Shown in pieces: positions 51,611-60,292 of a stretch of 64,000 nt of DNA (positions within the stretch are counted from its first letter, which is position 1; the number at the start of each line of letters is the position of its first letter). The stretch comes from Shinella daejeonensis (GTDB taxonomy: Bacteria; Pseudomonadota; Alphaproteobacteria; Rhizobiales; Rhizobiaceae). The notes below the pieces were generated by a model that saw nothing but the letters and a program-made list of their open reading frames with translations, made no database searches and was not told the DNA's origin. A program made the translations under genes and the position numbers. The DNA lies in assembly GCF_024281235.1 (NCBI RefSeq), contig NZ_JAHWXY010000006.1:1-64000 (forward strand), in the 5' to 3' direction.

Positions 51611-51877
51611 TCAGCGCCTGTAGCTCAAAAGGCGGATCAGCAGGAAGATCGGCACGACGATGACCGCGCCCAGCAACAGATAGTCGCCGACCCGGCCGAG
51701 TGCTGCGAAACCCTTATGCCAGACGTCCAGAACGAAATTGCGCGCCATGTAGAGGATATCGTCCGGATAGAGGCCGAAAACCGACATGAGGAAGCCCGCG
51801 GCCACCGAGAGGATGACGAGCTTGATGAAAATGCGCAGCGGCGTATCGCCGAGAAACCGGTTCACTCCGTCCGACAT
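51611..51877 (-). CDS. Small membrane protein, DUF6460-like
   Basis: 88 residues with two hydrophobic segments: IKLVILSVAAGFLMSVFGLY and LGRVGDYLLLGAVIVVPIFLL-type helix near the C-terminus. The N-terminus MSDGVNRFLGDTPLRIFIKL matches a family of small rhizobial inner-membrane proteins. Function unknown. Start of the leftward DUF6460-CAP-MATE operon. Confidence 0.72.
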   Translation of the reverse strand: MSDGVNRFLGDTPLRIFIKLVILSVAAGFLMSVFGLYPDDILYMARNFVLDVWHKGFAALGRVGDYLLLGAVIVVPIFLLIRLLSYRR

Positions 51878-52047
51878 GCCCTGATTCTCCTGATGATCGT
51901 TTCCCCTCCAGATAAGCCGACGCTTCCCTTCCGGCAAGCCGCCCGACGATGACGGCGATCGCTTGCGCTTTTCCTGAAAAAACCGCTTGCCTTTTGCCGT
52001 AGCCTGGAAAAATATCCGCCAGTTCCACCGCTCCGGCTTCCTCGCCT

Positions 52048-53019
52048 ATGGCACGACACCCATTTTCCTCCGGCGATCCCGTTGCGGACCGTCGGGCCGA
52101 TTACGCCCGCATGCTGGCCGAATCCAAACACCATGCGGAAGCCGCGGAGGTGATGACGCAAGCGCTGGAGCAAGCGCCCGCCTGGGCTGCCGGCTGGTTC
52201 CAGCTTGCCGACTATGCCGAGAAATCCGGCGGCAGGAAGGCGGCGATCGCCGCCCTTTCGACCGTGCTGCGGCTTGATCCGGCGGATATCTTCGGCGCCG
52301 GCCTGAAGCTCGCGCTCCTCGGCGCCACCAGCCCGCCCGCCGTCCCGCCGGCCGGCTATGTCGAGCGGCTTTTCGACGACTATGCCGCCCGCTTCGATAC
52401 CGCTCTCGTCGAGCGCCTCGCCTATACCGTCCCGGAAAAGCTTGCGGCGCTCATCCTCGATCACGCCGGAGCGACGGCCCACTTTCCCGTCGTGACGGAC
52501 CTCGGCTGCGGCACCGGCCTGTTCGGCCAGCGCATCCGCTCCCATGCCGGCACGCTCGAAGGCTTCGACCTTTCAACCAATATGCTTGCGCAAGCGGCGG
52601 AAAAGGCGGTTTACGACCGGCTCGCCAAAGCCGATCTCTCACGTCCGGCGGCCGAAAGCGGTCTTTTCGGGCCCGGTGTGCCGGAAGGACGCTGCGACCT
52701 GGCAACGGCCGCCGATGTCCTGATCTATCTCGGCGACCTGCACGACATTTTCCCGAGCGTCGCGCGGCTGCTCCGGCCCGGCGGGCTTTTCGCGTTTTCC
52801 CTGGAGGACGGCGGCGAGGCTTCCGGCCCGGTGCTTCGGCCCTCGCTGCGTTATGCCCACCCCGCCGCCTTCATCCGCCAACTGGCGGCGGAAAACGGCT
52901 TTGCGATCCTCGCTTGCCGCTGCGAAGTGATCCGCATGGATGCAGGCGCCCCGGTATCCGGCCTTCTCTTCCTCGCCCGCCACGGCGAGGACGTCCTGTC
53001 GGCAGCCTGCGCGGCCTGA
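52048..53019 (+). CDS. TPR-containing class I SAM methyltransferase
   Basis: 323 residues. N-terminal 90 residues form TPR-like helices (ADYARMLAESKHHAEAAEVM, AGWFQLADYAEKSGGRKAAI). A linker GYVERLFDDYAARFDTALVE is typical of predicted TPR methyltransferases. SAM motif I is TDLGCGTGLFGQRIR, then LEGFDLSTNM and CDLATAADVLIYLGDL (motif IV). The C-terminus lies near residue 320. The substrate is unknown. Single gene, convergent with the AhpD-like gene. Confidence 0.88.
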   Translation: MARHPFSSGDPVADRRADYARMLAESKHHAEAAEVMTQALEQAPAWAAGWFQLADYAEKSGGRKAAIAALSTVLRLDPADIFGAGLKLALLGATSPPAVPPAGYVERLFDDYAARFDTALVERLAYTVPEKLAALILDHAGATAHFPVVTDLGCGTGLFGQRIRSHAGTLEGFDLSTNMLAQAAEKAVYDRLAKADLSRPAAESGLFGPGVPEGRCDLATAADVLIYLGDLHDIFPSVARLLRPGGLFAFSLEDGGEASGPVLRPSLRYAHPAAFIRQLAAENGFAILACRCEVIRMDAGAPVSGLLFLARHGEDVLSAACAA

Positions 53020-53051
53020 TCGCCGACGATGGCGATGCGGACCCGTCGAAA

Positions 53052-53504
53052 TCAGGCTGTATCGACCGGATGTTGCGAGCGAAAACTCACGGCCACACGG
53101 TTCCAGACGTTGATCGTGGCGATGGCGACCGTGATGTTGACGATTTCCGCCTCATCGAAATGCGCCTTCAGCGGCTCGTAGGCAGAATCCGGCGCGCCGG
53201 TATCGGCAAGACGGGTCACCGCTTCCGTCCACTCCAGGACGGCGCGTTCGCGGTCGCTATAGACCGGCGATTCGCGCCAGACGGACAGAAGGTTGATCCA
53301 CTGTTCCGACAGCCCGTCGCGGCGCGCTTCCTTGACATGCATATCGACGCAATAGGCGCAGCCGTTGATCTGCGATGCGCGCAGCTTGATGAGATGGATC
53401 AGATGCGGGTCGAGCCCGGAGGATTTCGCGACATAGTTTTCCAATCCAAGCACCGCCTTATAGGCGGCGGGCTGGACGCTGGCGGCGTTCAAGCGTTCTT
53501 TCAT
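53052..53504 (-). CDS. Carboxymuconolactone decarboxylase family protein (AhpD-like)
   Basis: 150 residues. Redox motif CAYC in SQINGCAYCVDMHVKEARRD with the nearby His typical of alkylhydroperoxidase-like AhpD proteins. VVNITVAIATINVWNRVAVS closes the domain. Likely reduces hydroperoxides or acts in thiol redox defence. Second gene of a pair with an Rrf2 regulator (27 bp apart), which suggests control by nitrosative, oxidative or iron-sulfur stress. Confidence 0.9.
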   Translation of the reverse strand: MKERLNAASVQPAAYKAVLGLENYVAKSSGLDPHLIHLIKLRASQINGCAYCVDMHVKEARRDGLSEQWINLLSVWRESPVYSDRERAVLEWTEAVTRLADTGAPDSAYEPLKAHFDEAEIVNITVAIATINVWNRVAVSFRSQHPVDTA

Positions 53505-53531
53505 GGGGTCTTCTCCTCTTTGTGGCGACGG

Positions 53532-54044
53532 TCAGCGAAGCCGACCGGCTTCCTGTTTGCGCTCATGGATGGCGAGGAAGGCGCAGCTGCGGGCCGCGAT
53601 GGCGGACGCATCGGCATCACGCCCCACGTCCGTAAGAATATCGGCGATGGTCACGCGCCGCAGTTCCGCCCGATAGGCCTGTTCGGCGCGCTGCATGGCG
53701 CTGTTGATCGCACAGGGCCGCAGAGGCTTTCCCGGTAGCGGGTTCGGCCCGCGCTGGCGGATTTCCAGACAGCGGAACGCCGGTTCCGGTCCCTCGACGG
53801 CGAGAACGATATCGAGCAGAGAGATATTTCCGACCGGGCGGGCCAGCCGATAGCCGCCTTTCGGCCCCGGCTGGGTCCGCAGGATACCCGCGCCCGACAG
53901 AGCTTGCAGATGCTTCAGCAGATAGCTCGCGCGCACACCGTGAAACTCCGCAAGCGCGGCAGCCGACAAAAGCCCGTCCGGCGAAAGCTGCGCCAGCATC
54001 ACCACGCTGTGGACTGCCTGTTCGACACCCTCGCCCAGTTTCAA
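53532..54044 (-). CDS. Rrf2 family transcriptional regulator
   Basis: 170 residues. Winged HTH: MKLGEGVEQAVHSVVMLAQL, LAEFHGVRASYLLKHLQALS, GAGILRTQPGPKGGYRLARP. Cysteines at FRCLEIRQRG and RPCAINSAMQ may bind an Fe-S cluster or sense thiol oxidants, but the classic three-Cys IscR/NsrR pattern is incomplete (a further Cys lies near ARSCAF). Precedes an AhpD-like gene and probably autoregulates through an inverted repeat upstream. Confidence 0.9.
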   Translation of the reverse strand: MKLGEGVEQAVHSVVMLAQLSPDGLLSAAALAEFHGVRASYLLKHLQALSGAGILRTQPGPKGGYRLARPVGNISLLDIVLAVEGPEPAFRCLEIRQRGPNPLPGKPLRPCAINSAMQRAEQAYRAELRRVTIADILTDVGRDADASAIAARSCAFLAIHERKQEAGRLR

Positions 54045-54062
54045 CGGGGTCTCCTTCCTATC

Positions 54063-54081
54063 ATAGATATATTTTATCCAT
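54063..54081 (-). promoter_or_regulatory. Imperfect inverted repeat upstream of rrf2 gene, candidate operator
   Basis: ATAGATA (54063-54069) and TATCCAT (54075-54081) form a 7-bp inverted repeat (6 of 7 match) with a 5-bp spacer, in an AT-rich stretch 18 bp before the Rrf2 ATG. Size and base composition fit Rrf2-type operators. Confidence 0.4.
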
Positions 54082-54156
54082 GATTATCGATGAAGGTCAA
54101 GCCGCATTTCTCCCCTGTCTTTCCTTTCGGCTCCGATCCGCTAGCTTGCTCGGGCG

Positions 54157-56688
54157 ATGCGCTATTCCGAAACCACCGCCTCCGTCCTGCTGTCGCCGCC
54201 CTTTTCCGGCTGGTTCGCCGAAAAGGGCTGGCAGCCGCGCGTCCATCAGCTTGAACTGCTCGCCCGTGCCGGCCGTGGCGAAAGCCTGCTCTTGATCGCG
54301 CCGACCGGCGCGGGCAAGACGCTCGCCGGCTTTCTGCCCGCGTTGACCGATCTTGCACGGCGCGGGAAGATCCCGCCGGGCTCCCCCTTCACCGGCATTC
54401 ACACGCTCTATATCTCGCCATTGAAGGCGCTCGCCGTCGATATCGAGCGCAACCTGATGAAGCCCGTCTCAGAAATGGACCTGCCCATCACCGTCGAGAC
54501 GCGCACCGGCGACACGCCGCAGGCCAAGCGCCAGCGCCAGCGGCTCGCCCCACCCGATATCCTGCTGACGACGCCGGAACAGGTGGCGCTGCTGATCGCC
54601 AACGCAGAGGCTCCGCGTTTCTTCAAGGATCTGAAATACGTGATCTTCGACGAGTTGCATTCGCTCGTCACATCGAAGCGTGGGCATCTGCTTTCGCTCG
54701 GGCTTTCACGGCTGCGGCAGCTCGCACCGCGCCTTTCGACCATCGGCCTGTCGGCCACCGTCGCCGAACCGATGGAACTGCGCCGCTGGCTCGTCGGACA
54801 AGAGGCCGGCGAAGAGCGCCATGCCGGCCTCGTCATCGCCCCCGGCGGAGCGAAACCGGTCATCACCATTCTGAAAAGCAGGGAACACGTTCCCTGGTCC
54901 GGCCATTCGGCGAAATACGCCATGCCGGAAGTCTACGAAGCGATCCGCGCGCACCGGACGACCCTGCTTTTCGTCAACACGCGCAGCCAGGCGGAAATCC
55001 TGTTCCAGGAACTGTGGAACATCAATGAGGATACGCTGCCGATCGCGCTGCACCACGGTTCGCTCGACGTCGGCCAGCGCCGCAAGGTGGAACAGGCGAT
55101 GGCGGAAAACCGCCTTCGCGCCGTCGTCGCCACATCGACCCTCGACCTCGGCATCGACTGGGGCGACGTCGATCTCGTCATCCATGTCGGCGCGCCGAAA
55201 GGGGCGTCGCGGCTCGCCCAGCGCATCGGCCGCGCCAACCACCGCATGGACGAGCCCAGCCGCGCCATCCTCGTTCCCGCCAACCGGTTCGAGGTGATGG
55301 AATGCCAGGCTGCGCTCGACGCCAACTACATCGGCGCACAGGATACACCGCCCGTCGGCGAAGGAACGCTCGACGTGCTGGCCCAGCATGTCCTCGGCAT
55401 GGCCTGCGCCGCGCCCTTCGACGAGGACGCGCTCTATCGCGAAATCGTCTCGGCCGCGCCCTACAGCGGACTTCCGCGGGAAAAATTCCGCCGCATCGTC
55501 GACTTCGTGGCGACGGGCGGCTATGCGCTGAAGACCTACGAGCGCTACGCCCGCATCCGCCGCACGACGGAAGGACTGTGGCGGATCTCCAATCCGCGGG
55601 TGGCGCAGCAGTACCGGCTCAATCTCGGAACCATCGTCGAAATGCCGATGCTCAACGTGCGCATGGTCAAGCGCGGTTCCAAGGGGGCCGCCAGACGCGG
55701 CGGAGCCTCGCTTGGAAAGGTGGAGGAATATTTCCTCGAAATGCTCGCGCCGGGCGATACGTTCCTGTTTTCCGGCAAGGTGCTGCGCTTCGAGGGCATT
55801 CGCGAGAACGAATGCCTCGTTTCCCAGGCCTTCTCACTCGATCCCAAAGTCCCCTCCTACGCCGGCGGAAAATTCCCGCTGTCGACCTATCTCGCCGCAA
55901 GCGTGCGGGACATGCTGGACGATCCGGCGCGCTGGGGAGCGCTGCCGGAACAGGTGCGCGACTGGCTTGCGCTGCAACGCGACGTCTCCGCGCTTCCCCG
56001 GCGCGACGAATTGCTGATCGAGACCTTTCCGCGCGGCAGCCGGCACTACATGGTGGCCTATCCCTTCGAGGGACGGCTTGCGCATCAGACGCTCGGCATG
56101 CTGCTGACACGACGGCTGGAGCGCGCCGGCCGCCGGCCGCTCGGCTTCGTCGCCACCGACTATTCGCTGGCGGTCTGGGCGCTCGACGACCTCGGCTACG
56201 CCTTTGCCGCCGGGCGGCCCGCCCTTTCCGACCTCTTCGACGAGGACATGCTGGGCGACGATCTCGAAGCCTGGCTCGACGAAAGTTTCATGCTCAAGCG
56301 CACCTTCCGCAATTGCGCCGTGATTGCAGGGCTCATCGAGCAGCGCCACCCGGGCAAGGAAAAGACCGGGCGGCAGGTCACGGTCTCCGCCGACCTCATC
56401 TATGACGTGCTCAGGAGCCACGAGCCGGATCACATCCTGCTGGAGGCCACACGCAACGATGCGGCGGCGGGACTTTTGGATATTCGGCGATTGGGCGATA
56501 TGCTTTTGCGAATCAAGGACCGTATCACGCATCGTCGGCTCGACCGCATCTCGCCGCTCGCCGTGCCGATCATGCTGGAAATCGGCAAGGAACCGGTGGC
56601 CGGCGAGGCGCAGGATTTCCTGCTCGCGGAAGCGGCGGACGAGTTGCTCGCCGAAGCCATCGGCAAGGACCCGACACAGGACAGGTAA
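54157..56688 (+). CDS. Ligase-associated DNA damage response DEXH box helicase
   Basis: 843 residues, Lhr-like superfamily 2 helicase. Motif I: LIAPTGAGKTLAGFLPALTD; Ib: HTLYISPLKALAVDIERNLM; motif II: VIFDELHSLVTSKRGHLLSL (DELH); motif III: IGLSATVAEP; motif V: VATSTLDLGIDWGDVDLVIH; motif VI: AQRIGRANHRMDEPSRAILV. A Lhr-type C-terminal part follows (about 430-843) with winged-helix. Unwinds or remodels DNA in a repair system usually coded with an ATP-dependent ligase, an exonuclease and PdeM. Here only helicase and PdeM are adjacent. ATG 54157. Confidence 0.95.
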   Translation: MRYSETTASVLLSPPFSGWFAEKGWQPRVHQLELLARAGRGESLLLIAPTGAGKTLAGFLPALTDLARRGKIPPGSPFTGIHTLYISPLKALAVDIERNLMKPVSEMDLPITVETRTGDTPQAKRQRQRLAPPDILLTTPEQVALLIANAEAPRFFKDLKYVIFDELHSLVTSKRGHLLSLGLSRLRQLAPRLSTIGLSATVAEPMELRRWLVGQEAGEERHAGLVIAPGGAKPVITILKSREHVPWSGHSAKYAMPEVYEAIRAHRTTLLFVNTRSQAEILFQELWNINEDTLPIALHHGSLDVGQRRKVEQAMAENRLRAVVATSTLDLGIDWGDVDLVIHVGAPKGASRLAQRIGRANHRMDEPSRAILVPANRFEVMECQAALDANYIGAQDTPPVGEGTLDVLAQHVLGMACAAPFDEDALYREIVSAAPYSGLPREKFRRIVDFVATGGYALKTYERYARIRRTTEGLWRISNPRVAQQYRLNLGTIVEMPMLNVRMVKRGSKGAARRGGASLGKVEEYFLEMLAPGDTFLFSGKVLRFEGIRENECLVSQAFSLDPKVPSYAGGKFPLSTYLAASVRDMLDDPARWGALPEQVRDWLALQRDVSALPRRDELLIETFPRGSRHYMVAYPFEGRLAHQTLGMLLTRRLERAGRRPLGFVATDYSLAVWALDDLGYAFAAGRPALSDLFDEDMLGDDLEAWLDESFMLKRTFRNCAVIAGLIEQRHPGKEKTGRQVTVSADLIYDVLRSHEPDHILLEATRNDAAAGLLDIRRLGDMLLRIKDRITHRRLDRISPLAVPIMLEIGKEPVAGEAQDFLLAEAADELLAEAIGKDPTQDR

Positions 56689-57413
56689 TGCAGAGGCTGA
56701 CGCTGGCATCGGCGGACATACAGGACTGCGGCTCCCTCTCCGCTCGCACGGCCGTTGCCGGCGTCGACGCGGTCTGCGATCCGCTCGGCGCGCTCTATCT
56801 GCCGCAGACACGGCTGCTCGTCGTCTCCGACCTGCATCTGGAAAAAGGCGCGGCCTTCGCCCGGCGCGGCATGATGCTGCCGCCCTACGATACGCTGGCG
56901 ACACTGAAGGTTCTCGAAGCCGCCGTCGACCGGTACGATCCGGCGATCGTCGTCAGCCTCGGCGACAATTTCCACGACCGGACGGGCTCGGCCCATCTGC
57001 CGGAAATCTTCCGGGCAAGGCTCACGCAGCTGGCGCGCGGACGCGACTGGATCTGGATCAATGGCAATCATGATCCGGACGGCGTTACCGGCCTGCCGGG
57101 ACAATCGGCCGACGAACTGCACTTTGCCGGGCTCGCTTTCCGCCACGAACCCTCACTGCTTTCCCCTGCCGGGGAGATCGCCGGCCACCTGCATCCGCTC
57201 GCCACCGTCATCCGGCGGGGAAAGGCGGTGCGACGGGCCTGTTTCGCCACCGACGGCCAGCGCCTGCTGATGCCGGCCTTCGGCCTGATGAGCGGCGGGC
57301 TCGATCTGCGCCACAAGGCGATGACGGGACTGTTCGAACGAGCGAGGCTGGTGGCCCATCTGCTCGGTCGCGACCGGATCTATTCGGTCCGTTTCGCCAA
57401 TCTCATCGGCTGA
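56688..57413 (+). CDS. pdeM: Ligase-associated DNA damage response endonuclease PdeM
   Basis: 241 residues. Calcineurin-like metallophosphoesterase motifs: VVSDLHLEKGAAFA, SLGDNFHDRTG, WINGNHDPDG and AGHLHPLATV; all metal ligands are present. PdeM is the nuclease of the ligase-associated repair cluster. Start overlaps the helicase stop (TAATG), so the two are co-translated. The divergent ligase and exonuclease genes of the full cluster are not in this window. Confidence 0.93.
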   Translation: MQRLTLASADIQDCGSLSARTAVAGVDAVCDPLGALYLPQTRLLVVSDLHLEKGAAFARRGMMLPPYDTLATLKVLEAAVDRYDPAIVVSLGDNFHDRTGSAHLPEIFRARLTQLARGRDWIWINGNHDPDGVTGLPGQSADELHFAGLAFRHEPSLLSPAGEIAGHLHPLATVIRRGKAVRRACFATDGQRLLMPAFGLMSGGLDLRHKAMTGLFERARLVAHLLGRDRIYSVRFANLIG

Positions 57414-57479
57414 GGCGACCCTCGCCGCGCGAAGCCCCGGCCGCCTCGGGAGCGCCCGGACATCCTTACCGGATGGCCG

Positions 57480-57908
57480 TCAGGATGCGGCGTCCTGTTC
57501 GACGGCATTGACCGTGAGGCGATGCTCGCGTCCGTCACGCGCCGTCCAGGCGATGGACTGGCCCGGCGACAGCCCGATCAGGGCCGTGCCGATCGGCGTC
57601 AGGATCGAGACCTTGCCGGCGGAGATTTCCGCTTCGCCCGGATAGACCAGGATGACCCGGCGCGTCTGGCCGTCCCCGGTCGCATATTCAACGGCCGAGC
57701 CCATCTGCGCCGTGTCCTTCGGCACCTTCGCGCCCGGTCGCACGGTGGCGCGCTCCAGTTCGCCGATCAGGGCTTCGGCAAGATCGGGGGCGTTGTCGTA
57801 GAGGCTGTCGGCCAGACGCATCAGCCGGGCGTGATCTTCTTCGCTGATTACGATGCGGGGCTTGGCCTGACCGGCGCGCGGACGCGCCGAAGGTGCGGAG
57901 TTCGTCAT
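57480..57908 (-). CDS. rnk: Nucleoside diphosphate kinase regulator (Rnk/GreA-like)
   Basis: 142 residues. N-terminal helical domain (RIVISEEDHARLMRLADSLY, LAEALIGELERATV) and C-terminal GreA/GreB-type FKBP fold (AEISAGKVSILTPIGTALIG, LSPGQSIAWTARDG). The coiled coil is too short for transcript cleavage, which places it with Rnk rather than GreA. Rnk affects nucleotide pools and RNA polymerase. Single gene, convergent with pdeM. Confidence 0.9.
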   Translation of the reverse strand: MTNSAPSARPRAGQAKPRIVISEEDHARLMRLADSLYDNAPDLAEALIGELERATVRPGAKVPKDTAQMGSAVEYATGDGQTRRVILVYPGEAEISAGKVSILTPIGTALIGLSPGQSIAWTARDGREHRLTVNAVEQDAAS

Positions 57909-58248
57909 TTCGAATGCCTTCCGGTATGGCTCCCGGTGGAGCCTCGTCGGGCGGCGCGCTCCTGCGCAAACCGCTCCTGATGTTTTTGAACGATGGAAAG
58001 AACGCGTCCCCCCGCATCCCGACAGATGTCGCGACCCGGGGGCTAGCCTCCTGCGATGGGAGACACCCGGAAAAAGCCCCTCGCGGGCATAGGGTGAAAC
58101 GAACGGTTCATATTAACAACCAAGCGATGACGAGGGCAAATGTCAAGACGATGATATACCGAAGCCCGAATCCGCCGCGGAAAATCGTCCCGCGCAGCCC
58201 TGCGCCGGACACATGAGCGGACATCCGGGTGCGGAAAGGCCGGACCGC
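57909..58248. other. Intergenic region with a possible small membrane peptide gene
   Basis: 340 bp between rnk and the TIGR02186 gene. Apart from the small reverse-strand ORF at 58108-58224, nothing convincing was seen: no terminator with T-run and no RNA gene. Confidence 0.5.
58108..58224 (-). CDS. Possible small single-helix membrane peptide
   Basis: 38-codon ORF: basic, Gly-rich N-terminus (GLRGTIFRGGFGLR) followed by one hydrophobic helix YIIVLTFALVIAWLLI at the C-terminus. It lies 24 bp after the TIGR02186 stop on the same strand, so it could be the last gene of the TauE/SafE-TIGR02186 transcript. No clear ribosome-binding site, hence low confidence. Confidence 0.35.
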   Translation of the reverse strand: MSAHVSGAGLRGTIFRGGFGLRYIIVLTFALVIAWLLI

Positions 58249-59046
58249 CTAATCCTTCCGGAACACGATACTTGCAATCCATCCCGTCACGACGGCGAGG
58301 ATGACGGCGAAGATGCCATAGGCGGTTGCGTTCTCATAGGCGGCATTCGAGATCATCTGTTCGATGCCGGTCTTCATGACCCGCAGGGGCAAAGCCTTTT
58401 CGGAGATGAAGACGCCATCGCGGAAAAGATGGGCGCGCACCATATGGGTGCCGTTGGGCACGCTTGCCGGCAGCCGCACGGTGGCCTTGAACAGGCTGGC
58501 GCTGATGAACTGCACGCCGCCGGGATCACGCTGATAAAAGCCGCCGGCCTCCTTGAGGCGGCGGAAGGCGTCACGGAATTCCGTCAGGTTGCTGCCATCG
58601 CCGAAATAGCCGGTCGGCGACAGACGGATGTGCTGGATGCCGATCCCGAGACTGTTGAGTTCGCCGTCCGGCGCGATGGTCTCCACGTCGCGGGTGCTCG
58701 ACAGCGAATAGGATTCCGGCACCAGTTCGAAGGTCATGGAATGGCGGTTGACCCAGATGCCGAAAAACCGCTCCTTCTTGCGCACGGTGGCGTCGTCCTT
58801 CGGTCCCTCGAGCGCCACCACGACACCGTATTTTCCCTGCGCGAGCAGGTCCGGATCGTAGCCCTCGATCGCTCCGAAGATGGTGAGATCGACGCCGCGG
58901 AAATCGGAGGAGATGGCGATCTCGTCGGTGGAGACGCCGATCTCCAGCTTCTCGGGATGCTCGAAACGGGCGTTTTCCAGCGCGCCGGCGGCGGCAGGCG
59001 CAAGAAGGCCTGCGGCAAGCGTCAGGACAGCGGCGGCCCGCCTCAT
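58249..59046 (-). CDS. TIGR02186 family protein (periplasmic domain with C-terminal membrane anchor)
   Basis: 265 residues. Signal peptide ending AAA-GALEN near residue 21; core EIGVSTDEIAISSDFRGVDL, TIFGAIEGYDPDLLAQGKYG, VVVALEGPKDDATVRKKERF, and a C-terminal helix AYGIFAVILAVVTGWIASIVF. This family is found next to TauE/SafE sulfite exporters in alphaproteobacteria; molecular role unknown. Its ATG overlaps the TauE/SafE stop (ATGA), strong evidence that the two act together. Confidence 0.9.
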   Translation of the reverse strand: MRRAAAVLTLAAGLLAPAAAGALENARFEHPEKLEIGVSTDEIAISSDFRGVDLTIFGAIEGYDPDLLAQGKYGVVVALEGPKDDATVRKKERFFGIWVNRHSMTFELVPESYSLSSTRDVETIAPDGELNSLGIGIQHIRLSPTGYFGDGSNLTEFRDAFRRLKEAGGFYQRDPGGVQFISASLFKATVRLPASVPNGTHMVRAHLFRDGVFISEKALPLRVMKTGIEQMISNAAYENATAYGIFAVILAVVTGWIASIVFRKD

Positions 59047-59969
59047 CGGTAGATCCTTTCGCTGACCACCGAATAGATGTCGCCGGGGGTGGCGACGAGA
59101 TCGACGGCCAGACGCGCGCCGACAGCCAGCACCAGCAGCGCCAGCAGCGCGCGCAACTGTTCCCCGCGCAGCTTCTGGCCGATGCGCACGCCGTATTGCG
59201 CGCCGATCACCCCGGCCACCATCAGGATGAAGGCGAGAACGATGTCGACGGCATGGTTCATCGTGGCCTGCACGACGGTCGTATAGGCGGTGACGAAGAT
59301 GATCTGGAACAACGAGGTGCCGACGACGACGCTGGTGGGGATGCGCAGGAGATAGATCATGGCCGGGACCATGATGAAGCCGCCGCCGACGCCCATGATG
59401 GAGGTCAGAACGCCGATGGCGAAGCCCAGTCCGACCACCGGAATGATGCTGAGATAGATCCTGGACTTCTTGAAGCGCATTTTCAGCGGCAGGCGATGCA
59501 CCCAGTTGTGCTGGCCGGGCCGGCGCAGCGAGACCGGACGGTTCTGCGCGGCGCGGCGCAGGGCCCGCAGGCTCTCAAGCAGCATCAGCGTACCCACGGC
59601 GCCGAGCAGGACGACGTAGAGCAGCGAGATGACCAGATCCAGCTGGCCGATGCGGCGCAGCAGCGAGAACAGCCAGATGCCGGCCGTCGCCCCGGCGAGG
59701 CCGCCAAGGAGCAGCACGACGCCGAGCCTGACATCGAGCGTGCCGCGCCGGAAATGCGACAATGCGCCCGACATGGAGGACGCCACGACCTGATTGGCGC
59801 CCGTCGCCACCGCCACTACCGGCGGGATGTTGTAGAAGATCAGAAGCGGGGTGATCAGAAAGCCGCCGCCGACGCCGAACATCCCCGACAGGAAACCGAC
59901 CGCAGCGCCCATGCCGAGAATGATGAAAACATTCACCGAAAGCTCAGCTATGGGTAGATAAACGGTCAC
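59043..59969 (-). CDS. Sulfite exporter TauE/SafE family protein
   Basis: 308 residues, eight or so helices in two repeated halves, each with a Gly-rich motif: GFLSGMFGVGGGFLITPLLI and GVLTSIMGVGGGFIMVPAMI. Central cytoplasmic loop with basic residues (RRPGQHNWVHRLPLKMRFKK). Transports sulfite, sulfoacetate or related anions. Start is the GTG at 59969 (VTVYLPIAEL); no ATG is well placed. Together with TIGR02186 probably a two-gene system. Confidence 0.88.
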   Translation of the reverse strand: MTVYLPIAELSVNVFIILGMGAAVGFLSGMFGVGGGFLITPLLIFYNIPPVVAVATGANQVVASSMSGALSHFRRGTLDVRLGVVLLLGGLAGATAGIWLFSLLRRIGQLDLVISLLYVVLLGAVGTLMLLESLRALRRAAQNRPVSLRRPGQHNWVHRLPLKMRFKKSRIYLSIIPVVGLGFAIGVLTSIMGVGGGFIMVPAMIYLLRIPTSVVVGTSLFQIIFVTAYTTVVQATMNHAVDIVLAFILMVAGVIGAQYGVRIGQKLRGEQLRALLALLVLAVGARLAVDLVATPGDIYSVVSERIYR

Positions 59970-60292
59970 AATCAAACCCCGAGTGCAAAGGGCCCGCCGC
60001 GGGCCCCGTATCCGGCCGTGCCTTTCGCCCTTTCCGTGCCTGCGGGTCACCGTCAGGGCGCGGCGGATACGGATTGGCGCGCCCCGCCGCGAGAGGATCA
60101 CCCCCGCCGGCTGGTCGCGCCTCGCATCCTGCAAGGTTCGTCGCCAATCATTTCGACCTGTGGACGATGACGTCCTCAAGAACGCGTATCATACTGGGCC
60201 GACATATGGTTTTTCTATGAAGCGTCATGCCCGCGGGCTGTGGATAAGTCAACCGGCGGGCAATATTTTACCCCCCGCCGCCGGCTGCCGCA
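59970..60292. other. Intergenic region between TauE/SafE and podJ-like genes
   Basis: 323 bp. It contains a perfect DnaA box (TGTGGATAA at 60239-60247; TTATCCACA on the other strand), which a single copy leaves of doubtful meaning. A GC-rich imperfect hairpin at about 60255-60290 probably ends the leftward podJ-like transcript. No ORF of note. Confidence 0.45.

Noticed and set aside
60239-60247. Perfect DnaA box, possible replication or DnaA-regulated site
   Set aside because: Only one box, no clustering, no AT-rich unwinding region and no origin genes nearby; one match per such window is near chance.
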